64,000 nucleotides of DNA from Metaphire vulgaris (GCA_018105865.1 CM030862.1:2604601-2668600), one strand, 5' to 3'. Shown: positions 51,701-61,525, counted from the stretch's first letter. Program-made: numbers and translations. The notes: generated by a model not told the origin, from the sequence alone.

Positions 51701-54355
51701 GATTTTTCCATCTCTTTCATCTCCCACCAACTTCCTATGAATTCATTTCACACACCCCCACCAACGGGAACACGCCCTCACGGAACTCAGAAGACGGTGG
51801 TTTGACGACATCAGAGAGTGAACGGGATTAAATATTGGAGAGGCGATTCATGCGGCCCAAGACCGCGAAAATTGGAAAAGGATCGTTCAACATGCTACTG
51901 GTCTTGACGGTTCCTGAGGGAACTTTGATCTGATGATGAGCTATTATTATTCTTCAATAATTAATCAATAATTCAATTCGGGGGCGGAAGATGGCAGAGT
52001 GGGTTACGTGCTGGAGCGTCAGGCTGACGGAGTGGGTTTAAGCCCTGTTAGCGCCCCTAGTGGCCTTCATACAGGCAGTAAAACCTCCTAAGCCACTTTA
52101 AATCATGCTAAGTTTAAGTTTAAATATATAGGTATATTATGAGCGCGTACACTACATAATGATCGCAATAGACAAATTTTCGGTCGCCAAGGAGTTTAAC
52201 CTCCAAAACTCCCCCTTCCTTACACTGCGAACAGCCAAGGGGGTTTAACCCTCAACCCCCCTTGGTTGCGCCACTGACATTGGCCCATAACAAAGGATGA
52301 GAATTCTTCATGATTTCAAGAGATGAACAAATACGCATAGGGCCTCTATCTCTGTTATGGAAACAGGGCCGTTTTAAGGTCTTTGTAGGCCTTGGGCAAT
52401 GGGCACTCTCATACTCCTCAACTTAAACCTCCGAGTTGCCAAAGAGCCGAAAAGTTTACATAGGCCTATTGTAAAACTGCTCAAGTAAGGTGCTCATATT
52501 AATAGATATTACACTGTTTGTTACTGTTAGAGTTAAACGTTATTGAATTTGTAACCGCAAGATTACAATTTCTGTCATACTTTTTACCCCCTTCATGTTT
52601 TCCATGCACATCTGACTTTCGTAGGCCTCTGAAAGTTCGTAGACCATGCATGGGCAAAGTGCCCACTGTGCCCAGTGGATAAAACGGCCCTCTATATAGA
52701 AGTCTCCGCTAGCATTGATAAAAAGACATCTGATCCAATTGTACGTACTAACCTGCGTGTAATGTCCGCACATCTGATTTTTCTGACAGGTGGCGTTGTT
52801 GAAATTGTAGAAGGGTTTTTCATTGTACCAGCGCAGCGACAGAAGGGTAATGTTGATCGCAGCCCCTTGGGTCAGGTAAAGGTTCTGACCCAAGGGGTTG
52901 AAAGGCATGGTCGACGAGTTGCGAGATGGTTGACCATGACCCCAGAAACATTTCGAACTCCATTCGGTTGCCATATCGGCCAGATAGCTGTTCCAAATCT
53001 AAAGAAAATACAGTAGAGCCTCGATAAAACGACCTCGATTATAGCGTATACTCGGTCATAACGTACCGCAATGTAAGGTTCCGTGTGATGCGCTACCGTA
53101 TTGGATGGTATTGGATATAACGTAGGCTACCTCGGATATAACATACTAAATTTTACAGACCCGCTAGGTACGTTTTAACGAAGTTCTACTGTAACAGCTC
53201 TGATCTGCATGCAAATGATCTGTGCAAGAATTATTTATTTCAATTATACTGTATCTGCATGTCGTATACAAGTAAGTTTCACGTAATTTATACTGATGAT
53301 AATGAGAGATTTACCGGATGGTGGAGAGTGGAACTGGATCTGTTGAGGATGACCTCCACAGCGATGTTCGAAAATTTTGGTGTTAGGCCTAGAGGTTATG
53401 ATCCTAACTGAAAGTCGAAATTTTTGCGTAAGAGTAACCTGGCCCCACCACTGTCAGTGGCGGATTTACATTTTGGAGGCCCGGTACAAATATTTCCATG
53501 GAGGCCCCTCGGCGCTATCGTGGTCACTTAAATAAGTAAAAATACAACAAACATCATTGAAAAAATGAAACCCGAGTATATAAGGATATAAGGTATAGGA
53601 ATTTTTAGCATGGAGCAGGCAATTCAATACTAATCCATGTCCAAAAACTACTAAAGTCTAACCGATACAAGCTTTCATGTATATCTCCGAAAACAAATTA
53701 GTTTAAAGAAAGAAATAATTAAAACTTCTTTTTAAAAATTATTATTAGAAAATGGAGGCCCCTAAATTTGTATTTTGAAGGGAGGTCCGGTACCGATGTA
53801 TCAGTTGGTACCGTGGTAAATCCGCCACTGACCACTGTCTATGGAGAAAAGGTGGCCAATGGTTCACTATCCTTAGTAGCCAATTTTTAAAAACATTAAA
53901 AATAATAGGCTTACAATAAAAAAAATTTACCGTTTCGCAATCACACGCAATTCTTAAAATGTTAGCAATTGACTTTCAAAAATAACATTTTACTGTATTA
54001 TGTTCTTCACCATATATTCCATGTCGGACGCAGGTTCCAGCCTGCGTAGGTCGTTGTGAACGCGAAGTGTTTCGCTAATGTCATCGCTTCCCAGCTGCTC
54101 CAAAGTCTCAGTTTGTCTCTTTCGACGGAAACGTTTTCGGTTTGATTTCGGCGCCGCAAAACCTTCACCCGCTACGTTCTGATCGAATACGTCAGTCCGA
54201 CTTGGCACAAAGGTAACGGAATTCGAGATCTTGTGAAGTACTTTTTCTTCGCCAAACGTAGAATAAGAAGAAGAAGACGACGACGAAGAAGAAGAAGAAG
54301 AAGAAGAAGAAGAAGAAAAAGCAATAAATAATCCGATATATGCAATGAAATTCAT
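42490..54355 (-). CDS. Membrane-anchored CAP/SCP-EGF-like-ShKT mucin, nine exons
   Basis: Exons in coding order: 54355-54011, 52998-52753, 51040-50919, 50296-50190, 49173-49144, 48586-48494, 47423-47304, 46589-43524, 42727-42490. All borders are GT/AG and all phases agree except a frame break inside the mucin exon. Total about 4,370 nt, 1,450 residues. Order: signal peptide, poly-Ser (about 15-40), CAP domain (about 92-255), Cys-rich hinge and EGF-like module (about 256-315), ShKT six-Cys domain (about 316-355), Ser/Thr mucin repeats (about 380-1330), transmembrane helix, 79-residue tail. CAP proteins are mostly secreted; the tether makes this a cell-surface protein. The ShKT fold is named after an anemone peptide but is common in ordinary extracellular proteins; nothing here indicates a toxin. 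Function unknown: glycocalyx, immune or gamete surface are inferences. Confidence 0.85.
42728..43523. other. Last intron of the CAP-mucin gene
   Basis: AT-rich; no element recognised. Confidence 0.4.
43524..46589 (-). CDS. CAP-mucin exon 8: Ser/Thr mucin repeats and transmembrane helix
   Basis: A single 3,066-nt exon. Repeats of 21 residues (63 nt; core STPSTTSSTSVPSTS) fill it, with a longer variant carrying TSPSPPEPVTS. Many Thr/Ser beside Pro predict dense O-glycosylation. The last residues give LIIVLATVAAVIVLVVAVVI, a strong helix, then VCR at the donor. Its length is a multiple of three, whereas its phases require 3n+1; the frame breaks between about 44683 and 44830, where a repeat unit carries small deletions. 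Either a sequence error in a repeat or a real truncation. Confidence 0.75.
46590..47303. other. CAP-mucin intron
   Basis: No element seen. Confidence 0.4.
47304..47423 (-). CDS. CAP-mucin exon 7: ShKT domain
   Basis: Acceptor TTTACAG, donor GTAAAG, phases 1 and 1, so a symmetric, shuffle-ready exon. CCDYSTYCGKQWPRYACN, then SFCFLTCRQCSG shows the ShKT spacing, including FC..TC..C at the end. Confidence 0.8.
47834..48123. mobile_element. hAT-like MITE (CAGGGCTTTTTTG end)
   Basis: Left end CAGGGCTTTTTTGTGCCGG; right end roughly TTTTACAAAAAGCCTTG. GGAACGGCGTTCCGGAAAAT repeats inside. The target duplication is poor. In an intron of the CAP-mucin gene. Confidence 0.5.
48275..48459. mobile_element. 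hAT-like MITE, related to the previous one
   Basis: CAGGGTTTTTTCTAGG ... CTGAAAAAAGCCCTG flanked by CTGCTAAC and CTGTTAAC (7/8). It lies 35 bases downstream of the EGF-like exon on the gene strand. Confidence 0.7.
48494..48586 (-). CDS. CAP-mucin exon 6: EGF-like module
   Basis: Acceptor TTTCTCAG, donor GTAAGT, phases 1 and 1. CKASCLNQGVLNSSFCACEC and TAGWGDFDCG have the C-x3-C...C-x-C...C pattern of an EGF-like fold. Confidence 0.8.
49144..49173 (-). CDS. CAP-mucin exon 5: 30-nt microexon
   Basis: TTTTCAG before and GTAAGT after. It encodes NCNQNLNEC between the CAP hinge and the EGF-like exon; phases 1 in and 1 out agree with both neighbours. Confidence 0.7.
49330..49890 (+). mobile_element. 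RTE-like LINE relic split by a MITE
   Basis: RPRKRWMGNI at 49345-49370 continues as IKKDLE after the MITE at 49371-49758, then a decayed RTE C-terminus with a GAAGATGACGAT tail. Removing the MITE and one copy of its 8-base target restores the adjacency. Confidence 0.65.
49371..49758. mobile_element. hAT-type MITE inserted into a LINE relic, perfect target duplication
   Basis: CAGGGGCGGTTCC ... GGAACCGCCACTG with GGTAACAT on both sides. Same family as 35695-35985, slightly longer. Confidence 0.9.
50190..50296 (-). CDS. CAP-mucin exon 4: CAP C-terminus and Cys hinge
   Basis: Acceptor TTTTCCAG, donor GTACGT, phase 2 in and 1 out. GNYNGVPPYRLGEPCQLC is the conserved CAP ending (N..G..PY..G.PC..C), then Cys-rich residues. 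Confidence 0.85.
50297..50918. other. CAP-mucin intron
   Basis: A CAGAGGCGTAGAC start near 50738 looks like one end of a local hAT-type element; no partner end found. Confidence 0.35.
50919..51040 (-). CDS. CAP-mucin exon 3: CAP core
   Basis: Phase 0 in, phase 2 out before GTAAGA. LVWSSSREIGCGKYLC and FTCNYGPA supply the end of the GHYTQ-LVW motif, the conserved IGCG and the CNYGP motif. The TTGAAG acceptor has a weak pyrimidine tract. Confidence 0.85.
51215..51297. repeat. Tandem duplication of a ~42-base unit
   Basis: Two near-identical copies beginning AAAAATCTATAAGAAACAGC lie side by side in a CAP-mucin intron. Confidence 0.8.
51487..51760. mobile_element. Truncated MITE of the 35695 family
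   Basis: Starts GTGGCGGTTCCACGTGGGGG and follows the family through CTATGAATTCATTT, but the last ~25 bases with the inverted end are missing. Confidence 0.6.
51761..51935 (+). mobile_element. LINE C-terminal fragment
   Basis: Encodes RRRWFDDIRE, then AIHAAQDRENWKRIV, the usual tail of RTE/I-group LINE proteins, with one stop inside. Confidence 0.55.
51985..52115 (+). repeat. tRNA-derived SINE, copy 3
   Basis: Same body as the copies at 2800 and 15462, with GGGTTACGTGCTGGAG and GGGTTTAAGCCC. In a CAP-mucin intron. Confidence 0.7.
52116..52752. other. CAP-mucin intron
   Basis: A GGTTGCGCCACTG end at about 52264-52276 marks another partial hAT-like element. The open frame below 52752 is read-through of exon 2 into the intron. 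Confidence 0.4.
52753..52998 (-). CDS. CAP-mucin exon 2: CAP domain
   Basis: Acceptor TTCTTTAG, donor GTTAGT, phase 0 at both ends. IWNSYLADMATEWSSKCFWG then HG gives the LA..A..W...C...H block; GQNLY replaces the usual GEN; WYNEKP and CGHYTQ follow. Of the four conserved metal-site residues His, Glu and His are present, the other Glu is Gln. Confidence 0.88.
53011..53191. mobile_element. pogo/Tigger-like MITE, copy 2, next to a splice acceptor
   Basis: CAGTAGAGCCTCGATAAAAC ... CGAAGTTCTACTG with TA on both sides. Same family as 7028-7210. Its left end is 12 bases from the start of CAP-mucin exon 2. Confidence 0.8.
53455..53830. mobile_element. hAT-type MITE with perfect 8-base target duplication
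   Basis: CAGTGGCGGATTTAC ... GTAAATCCGCCACTG flanked by ACCACTGT twice, in intron 1 of the CAP-mucin gene. Confidence 0.9.
54011..54355 (-). CDS. CAP-mucin exon 1: signal peptide, poly-Ser, start of CAP
   Basis: The chosen Met begins MNFIAYIGLFIAFSSS, a good signal peptide; an upstream in-frame Met at 54436 would add 27 residues with no signal character. A Ser run of about 20 follows, coded by a TCT/TCG array (54260-54316). Basic RKRFRRKR precedes the domain and could be a furin-type cleavage site. ISETLRVHNDLRRLEPAS opens the CAP fold (HN.LR motif). Ends at Met before GTGAAG, phase 0. Confidence 0.8.
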
Positions 54356-54765
54356 TTTTGAAAGACGAATATCTAGAATGCTAATGGTCTCAAGACTTGC
54401 TTGATCTCTGACACCTGCAGAAGTCGTTGTAATCACGAAATATTTGCGTATCTTATTTGTAGTTCTTAGAATTCTCTCTTCGGTTCACAGTTTGAAACGG
54501 GCAAGTTCTCGAACGCCGCGCAAGAACTGTTTGCGTTTGGAAGTGCGGCGGTCTTGTTTGACGCGAAGCATTTCTCGGCGTCTGATCCATTTAAGTGCAG
54601 TGGCGGCTCCAGAATTTGGCAAGTGGGGAGGGGGCTGTTGAGCCGCCTCCGCTTTTTTTAAGTGACCGCCCTAGCGGCTCGCAAAGCAAATTTTCCCAGC
54701 AGCCCAATGACGAACGAGCGTTCAATGAAGCTAACTGATTAAAAAACAACGATGAAGAAGTCAAG
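54356..54765. other. Upstream of the CAP-mucin gene
   Basis: Probable promoter and 5' UTR region; no clear TATA box. At 54604 a truncated MITE (CAGTGGCGGCTCCAG family) begins. Confidence 0.35.
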
Positions 54766-54981
54766 CAGTGGCGTTGCCAGGGGGCTAAACCTCCTTGGTT
54801 GTCTGGCCAAATTTTTATTGCGTATTATTGTATTATTATTCTGATACCCGTGTAAGTCACTTAACTTAATCAAGCGCAAAATAATAGTTGACGACCTTTT
54901 TCGCCTGTCACAATTTTCCGAAGTTGGATATCATGGGAACCATAACCCCAACTCCTTCGGGAAATCCTAGCTACGCCACTG
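54766..54981. mobile_element. hAT-type MITE with perfect 8-base target duplication
   Basis: CAGTGGCGTTGCCAGG ... CCTAGCTACGCCACTG flanked by AAGTCAAG on both sides. Confidence 0.88.
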
Positions 54982-55194
54982 AAGTCAAGTATTCACTTTC
55001 GACAACGATCAGCTGCAGTATTAACTGAACTTTACGGGACAAGCGGTTACAACGACGCCAGCGTCTTAATCAGAATTTAAAACATAACAATTGGCGTGGC
55101 CACAGGGGCGGGCCCCCCTATTCTCGCTCAGATGAGTCTTGGGATTACCTCAGAGCAGTCGAGAAATTTTCGGTGGGGGTATAGGTAGGATAAT

Positions 55195-55243
55195 GATGAT
55201 TATTATTATTATCATTATTATTATTACTATTTATTATTATTAC

Positions 55244-55278
<35 letters not shown>

Positions 55279-55511
55279 AAGTTATTATTATATTTATTAA
55301 TATTATATATATTAGTAGTAGTAGTAGCAGTAGTAGAAGGCCTATTAGTAGGTGTTAATATTATTCATAATTATTACTACTATTATTATTATTATCAATT
55401 ATTATTAGTATTTTAGGAAACAACTGAAGACATTCTTGTTTGATTGATCTGGTTCGCAACTGACATGAGTGCATTTGCTGCTTTGCGATAATTTGCGCTA
55501 TAGAAATGTTC

Positions 55512-55544
<33 letters not shown>

Positions 55545-55634
55545 GTATCATCACGAATAAAGTTATTATTATTATCATCATTATTATCATTGATATTATT
55601 ATTATGTGAAAGTTCCGTGGAAAGAGACTGCGTG

Positions 55635-55685
<51 letters not shown>

Positions 55686-55690
55686 GAACT
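55195..55690. repeat. ATT/ATC microsatellite cluster
   Basis: Several ATT arrays (55195-55280, 55377-55400, 55515-55545, 55636-55684) with variant units between them. Open frames of poly-Ile or poly-Asn are artefacts. Confidence 0.9.
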
Positions 55691-56446
55691 TATGGTACCT
55701 AATGGCATGAAAGGCTACTAGACAGGACTTTGCAAATCGCTCCAGCACTCATTATTAACCCGCATATCGCTGAAAATGTTCTCGTTTCTGAGATTCCTTT
55801 AGTTGTTCCATGGTTTTTGACCAGGTAGAGGAGGGGGTATATTTTCGAGCTGATAGGCAACTGCCAATGAATGTTCAAAGACGAATCCTGGTTCTACCTA
55901 AGAGCTCGTGAATAGACAACAACGACCACAAATTCATCAATTTAACAACGCAGTCCACGGAACACGATTCAGCTTAGACTCTAGAATCGTAAATAAAATG
56001 ACCGTCTAGGAATCTGACGGTCTAGACTTTGTCATGAGCAAACTTTTTTAAATGATCGAAACCGATTTGAACGAGCCCAAAAGCCATGGAGTGGTATATT
56101 ATAAAGAGGAGGAATAGGCCTAATTTGTGTAATTCGCCTGAGTTTAACGTTGGCGGATCAACACTCAACAGCCAACACGATCTCAAAACAAATTCTCACG
56201 ACATGCAAACAAACTGTTAGAAGATCGTGCTTAGGTCTACATAATTATGTATGCATAACATAAAGACGTATAGGCTATATAATATAATATATATATACAC
56301 ATAAACATGGACTTATATATGTATAAGGCTCATGTTTATGCCATGGCCGATGGCCCTAAATGCTAAGCGTAGGCCCTAGGTGTTTTTTCAGTAGCCTATA
56401 TACTATAGTATATAGTAGCCTATATACTGCAGTATGTAGGTTACTG
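55691..56446. other. Intergenic
   Basis: No gene recognised; TATATA-rich near 56275-56320. Confidence 0.35.
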
Positions 56447-56741
56447 CAGTGGCGTAGCGAGGAAAAGTGCCGCCCGGGGCGAGAAAAAAAGTGCCGCCCT
56501 CAAATCTCCGAAAAATTCTGACAAGCAAAAAAACGTTATCAACTCTCCTCCAAAAAGTCTCTGACAAGCAAAAATCGTTATCATCTCTCCAAAAAAGTCT
56601 CTGACTGACAAGTAAAAAACGTTATCAACTCTCCAAAAAGTCTCTGACAAGCAAAAAATCTAAGAAATCTCGAAAGTGCCGCCCCTAGAGCAAGTGTCGT
56701 CTCCGGCGCTTCGACCCCTTTGCCCCCTCGCTACGCCACTG
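56447..56741. mobile_element. hAT-type MITE
   Basis: CAGTGGCGTAGCGAGG ... CCTCGCTACGCCACTG flanked by GGTTACTG and GGCTACTG (7/8). TCTCTGACAAGCAAAAA is repeated four times inside. Confidence 0.85.
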
Positions 56742-56881
56742 GGCTACTGTACTATTACCATATACTGTAATTATAGTAATAGGTAATACTAACCATGTTA
56801 GCAATAAAGTCATTCTGATTGTTTCATTATTATTTTTTACAGATTAAACGCAGTGCATTAGCTCTGAAACTTCTGAGTTGG

Positions 56882-57255
56882 AGGGCCGCCGAGAGGGAGG
56901 GGCAGGGGACAATAATTGCACAGGGGCCCGGCGCCTGCGGTAGGACCGGAGATGATGATGCATTAACAATAATAGCCTGAAAAATGTCATTTTAGTCATG
57001 AGCACAGGGGCCCCGACGGAATGTCAGAGGGCCCCGGGCCGATCATGTTTTAAGTGATGCCCTAAAAATGACCGAGAAGCAAAAAAGGTCACCGACACTT
57101 CAACACTTGCACTTTTTACGAGGACCCGGAATTTTGCTTTGAAAAAGACCGACAAGCGAAAAAAGGTCATCAACTTTTTTCACACACTTGTCAGGTAAGG
57201 GGCCCATAACTATTTTTTGCGCAGGTGTCCGGAAATTCTTTCGGCTGCCCTGCCG
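56882..57255. mobile_element. Degenerate element of the GGGCC-CCGAGAG family
   Basis: GAGGGCCGCCGAGAGGGAG at left and CTTTCGGCTGCCCTGCC at right are imperfect inverted ends. No target duplication seen. Confidence 0.45.
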
Positions 57256-57535
57256 ATTTGCAGTCTGTCTTTTCTACCAAGAGCATCGTTGACTTGAATT
57301 ACTATAGTTAAATTAGATTTTAAAAACTTTCACAGTGGAAAAAGGCAAATACAAATATTTTAGTCCAACCGTACCATCCGAAATTGTTTTCCCCTGGTGA
57401 CATTCCTCTCCTCGCTAAACAACCGCCTAAGACAGTTAGGCCGTAACAGAAAAACCTCAAGAAGAATTTCAATTTTTCGAATTTTAAAAGCATAACATAT
57501 ACTTTAGCAGTTGGTTCTTTCCTTCTATCGAACGT

Positions 57536-57822
57536 CAGGCCCTCCGAGAGAAATTCCGGGCCCCTGTGCAGAATGGCCGACGGGCCCTTGATAAGTAATA
57601 AATTCTTGGCGACCTTTCTTTTTTGCTCGTCAGCCGTGTTTATTTTAGCACTATGTCCCGGGCCCCCTTGTGCTCGCCGGGCCCCTCTGCTGAACTGACA
57701 CTTTAACCATTCTTTAGTGCTATATAATTCATTTTATTGTTAATTATACATATTCATCATCGGCCCGGGCCCCCTCCAGACCCCCGGGGCCCTGTGCAGT
57801 TGCCCCCCTCTCGGAGGGCCTG
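57536..57822. mobile_element. hAT-type MITE with perfect 8-base target duplication
   Basis: CAGGCCCTCCGAGAG ... CTCTCGGAGGGCCTG flanked by TCGAACGT twice. Reference copy for the relics at 41784 and 56882. Confidence 0.9.
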
Positions 57823-58180
57823 TCGAACGTAGATCTAATTAAGATAAATAGCTTAATCATTTTATGTTCGGAGAGATAGCAAGTAATAGGCCTATGTCTA
57901 TCGAAATAGCGTATGGTTGTGCGTGTGTGCGCGCGCACACGTATCCATATTAAGCTGGTATCCATTAGAGAACGTGCATAATCATTGTGTATCACTAAAT
58001 AGATCAATAGATGAAATTTCTGTTTGCTTCTGCGATCATAGACACACAACATCAAAACTGACGATTATTAATGTTGTTTTCAATGCAAACAACAGAGCGT
58101 AAAACCAACACGATTATCTCCATACGCTATAGTATGAACGATAAACTAATGTATGGAATGCCGATTAATTAGATGTACAG

Positions 58181-58270
58181 TACAGGGTGGCGCAAAAACT
58201 GGACTAGGCCTATATTGAACGCAAACCTAAATGTTACTAGTCCGGGGTTTTTTTTTGCGCCACCCTGTAT
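58181..58270. mobile_element. mariner-like MITE, copy 2
   Basis: TACAGGGTGGCGCAAAAAC ... TTTTTGCGCCACCCTGTA. Its body (CGCAAACCTAAATG) pairs with the copy at 24569. Confidence 0.85.
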
Positions 58271-59223
58271 ACCGTGTGTTTGCTCTTGATTACTCTCGCA
58301 TTAATAGCATATCTGTTGGCACCTGGGGAGAGTGCGATGCCGGAAGTATTTGTTCAATTTGGTCTATAGTCCCATGGATAATTATTATTTAGACGCACGT
58401 TCCAATTTTCTCTCCTTGTTCTAGATTGTCTACTCCGAGGGCCAGTCCAGTCCAGCTCACGCATTTCGTATTTTTCCTTTAATCGACTGGGAGCGATTAG
58501 ATCCGCTGCAGTGAGAAAGATAAGGCATGCGTTTATGTCCAAGGTACTATGATGGCGGCGCTATAGAAGTTGACTGATTGATGCGGTGCCCCAATGAACT
58601 ATTAGACCTTTGTATGAATTAGTGGCTAGAGATGCGCCGTGGTGTGGTTTCTATGAGTACCGGTACAACAATTGGAACTAAAAGAAAGACAGAAATATCG
58701 TATAAGTCTAAGATAAGTCATCTATAGAAGGATAGATTTTGAATATTCGAAATTGCGGAAACCAGGAGTTACTTGGACCTTTGGCGTACGTGCTTGCCAC
58801 ATGAGGTAACCAGTCGACATATTCATGAATTACTGTGGATTACTGACTTTCTTTCACTCTCTTAGTAACCCATATTGTTGTTTGGATATATTTTAAAATT
58901 CCCATCAGGAATAATTGCATATTTTCATTCTACTTTACTACTATTTTTATAAGACATGCTTCAACTTGTGTAGCCATATAATAGTAGGTCCAATACACCG
59001 ACTTATGGACTAGTAACACGAAATGACTTGACATTATAAAACGAGATTCTAAGATAATATATTTATTATGTTAATTTGCCACTTCAATGTTTTGAGGTTT
59101 ATTTTAATACTTACATGCTATTGTCATGCGGAAACCTTGGATCCATTAGTAGCTTGTTATTTTCTTAATTATACTGTGCAACGAAGTTATATAGTTATAA
59201 TCTACGCGCTTCTTTGTAACCGA
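58271..59223. other. Intergenic
   Basis: Nothing supportable. Confidence 0.35.
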
Positions 59224-60293
59224 GGTCATCGCCACAACATTGTGACACTTGATGAACAAAATAGGGAAAAATGGTCGTCACCGCAAAAATTATTACCTTC
59301 TAAACTTTTTAGGGGGACCCGTCGCTAATCTTAATGGGGTGGCGGTCAAAAGTTTTTGACATAATTTATAACTAGCCAACATCAAATCTAACTCCACGTA
59401 GCTTATTAACGAATATTACTTCAATTACAGCGACATACTTCGGGAACGTCCATTAATTTTGTCAACAATATATGGCTTAATATGAGCTAGTCTACTTAAT
59501 AGCCACTATAAGGAAGATATTTCTACGACCATAACTAAGTAATTAACTACTAAATCACTTCAAACAGAAAGACATTATTATGTCAACGCTATAATTTTTC
59601 GTTGTCAGTCAGTATGACTTTTTTATAGGTTTATAGATTACCTCAAGTCAAATTCGATCAATAAACTTTTATGGCACCATTATCATTATGCCCAGGGGCA
59701 TCAGCCAATGGTGCATCAAAGTCGGTCAGTTGTTTGGATATACTGTATTTTCGTTTTACTCTAAATTTAACTGTTTGAGAAGTCTCAATTTCTTGTAGAG
59801 GTTAAACTAGCCAACATCAAATCTAACTCCACGTAACTTATTAACGAATATTACTTCAATTAAAGCGACATACTTCTGGACCGTCCATTAATTATGTCAT
59901 GAAATTGTTGGCAATTTCTGACCCCACCCTTGTCAACAATTGCCAACCTACAGTGACCCCCTTATAAATTATGTCAAAAACTTTTGACCCCTCCCACCCT
60001 ACTAAGATTAATGACGGGTCCCCATAAAAAGTTTGGTAGGTAATAATTTTTGCGGTGATGATCTTTTTTTCCCTTTTTTGTTCATCAAGTGTCGCAATGT
60101 GGTGGCGATGACCTTTTTTGCTTGTCAGGCTTTATCCGTTGTAATAAATAGTACCCCATGAAATTTCCTTTTTTATAATTTGTAAAAATGTTGACGCCAA
60201 CTTTCTTGACGCACCCCTCTCCCTGTCAATAACTTTCAAACTTTCTCAAACCCCTCCCCCGAATTTGTTGACGTAATTAATGGACAGCCCCTT
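59224..60293. repeat. Composite foldback repeat block
   Basis: 59224-59371 is the inverted copy of about 59962-60113. 59371-59470 is a direct copy of 59816-59910. TCCATTAATT(A/T)TGTCA occurs near 59450 and 59883 and inverted at about 60266-60286 (GACGTAATTAATGGAC). Likely a TIR transposon with an internal copy of itself. Confidence 0.55.
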
Positions 60294-61200
60294 CTTTGAA
60301 CAAATGCCAATTACAGCAACGAAATAATAAAACGCTTTAGCCAGTTCGACTTAGAAACGATGCAAAATTTCGTTCCGATGAATGTCTGACTTCAGCTTAC
60401 TGTAACTAAGATTGAATAATTACTCCACTAAGCAATCAAAAATATATAATATAATACAAAATATAATAATGTTACCAGCGTATAAATACTAGCCACAGCA
60501 AATCACACCTATACAAAGCATGCATGTTTACGGTTTCTACTACAGGCTACAGTAAAAATGATCCATCGCTGTAGAAAATTTAGGACACGTTAGGGCAACT
60601 CGTGAATCTGTAACTGGGGCCCACAAATCTAATCTTTGATAAGACGCGTCAAAACCGATTTCACCTGGACAACTAAACATCACTTTAGGACATGAAATAT
60701 AATTATTGCGATATTGATTAGCAGGCAAGCTCAACAAACTGGTAAAATAGGCGAGAAATACGTCAAAGAAATAATCTAGAATTTTACAGTCAAATGGAAG
60801 GGGGGACCTGTGAGATACTGCAAACTAAATATACGGTTATAACACTTCCACTAATCAATTTTACACAATTTATGCCCTATAATATCAGAGGAACTTATAG
60901 CCCAAACCGCTAATAGTCCAACTAGTCTGGGCTTTTCTGAAAATACCATGTGTGAACTAATTATTAAGAACATATAAATATATTATTAGCTTTGCAACTT
61001 TATAGCATATAGCACCGATAGAAGGAAAAATTCAGTGGAGCATATTAACGCTAGCTGTCAATTCATCTACATTGTACATCTCGCCTATAGCGTAAGGCAA
61101 AGAGCAAAGAAACGTTAACTATATAGAACGACGTTAAACTCCGTGCAAAAAATACGCCACTATGTGTATGTCCGTCAATTCAGAAGATGATGAACCAGAC
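60294..61200. other. 3' of the aquaporin gene
   Basis: Probable 3' UTR and intergenic DNA; no repeat recognised. Confidence 0.35.
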
Positions 61201-61215
61201 ATTTGTTCTGAACGA

Positions 61216-61310
61216 GTCCTGAAAGAAGAAGAAGAAGAAAGAAGAAGAAGAAGAAGAAGAAGAAGAAAAAAAGAAGAAAAAGAAGAAGAAGAGTTGGTAG
61301 AAGAGAGGGG
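61216..61310. repeat. (AAG)n purine tract
   Basis: AAG units with interruptions, close behind the aquaporin stop on its strand, probably in the 3' UTR. Confidence 0.85.
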
Positions 61311-61342
61311 AGGAGAAGAAGTAGAGAGGGTCGTCGTGGCGT

Positions 61343-61525
61343 CTAAACAGCAGCTTCCGCGTCGCGCTTCTTCTTCTTTTCGTTGGCTTCTGGGTTCACC
61401 TCGTATCCGTACGTCGGCGACGTGAAGAAGTTGGCAAGGTTGCCGACTGACGCCTTCTCCGCGAACAGCAGTTCGTACAGGAGGGCAGCTATGACTCCGC
61501 CGGTGATCGGACCCAACCAGTACAC
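61343..61525 (-). CDS. Aquaporin terminal exon: helix 6 and C-terminal tail
   Basis: Acceptor [28 protein letters not shown] then a polar tail ending in [12 protein letters not shown] and TAG. Confidence 0.92.
   Translation of the reverse strand: MYWLGPITGGVIAALLYELLFAEKASVGNLANFFTSPTYGYEVNPEANEKKKKRDAEAAV

Noticed and set aside
55361..55721. Poly-Ile and poly-Asn ORFs
   Set aside because: ATT microsatellite translation.
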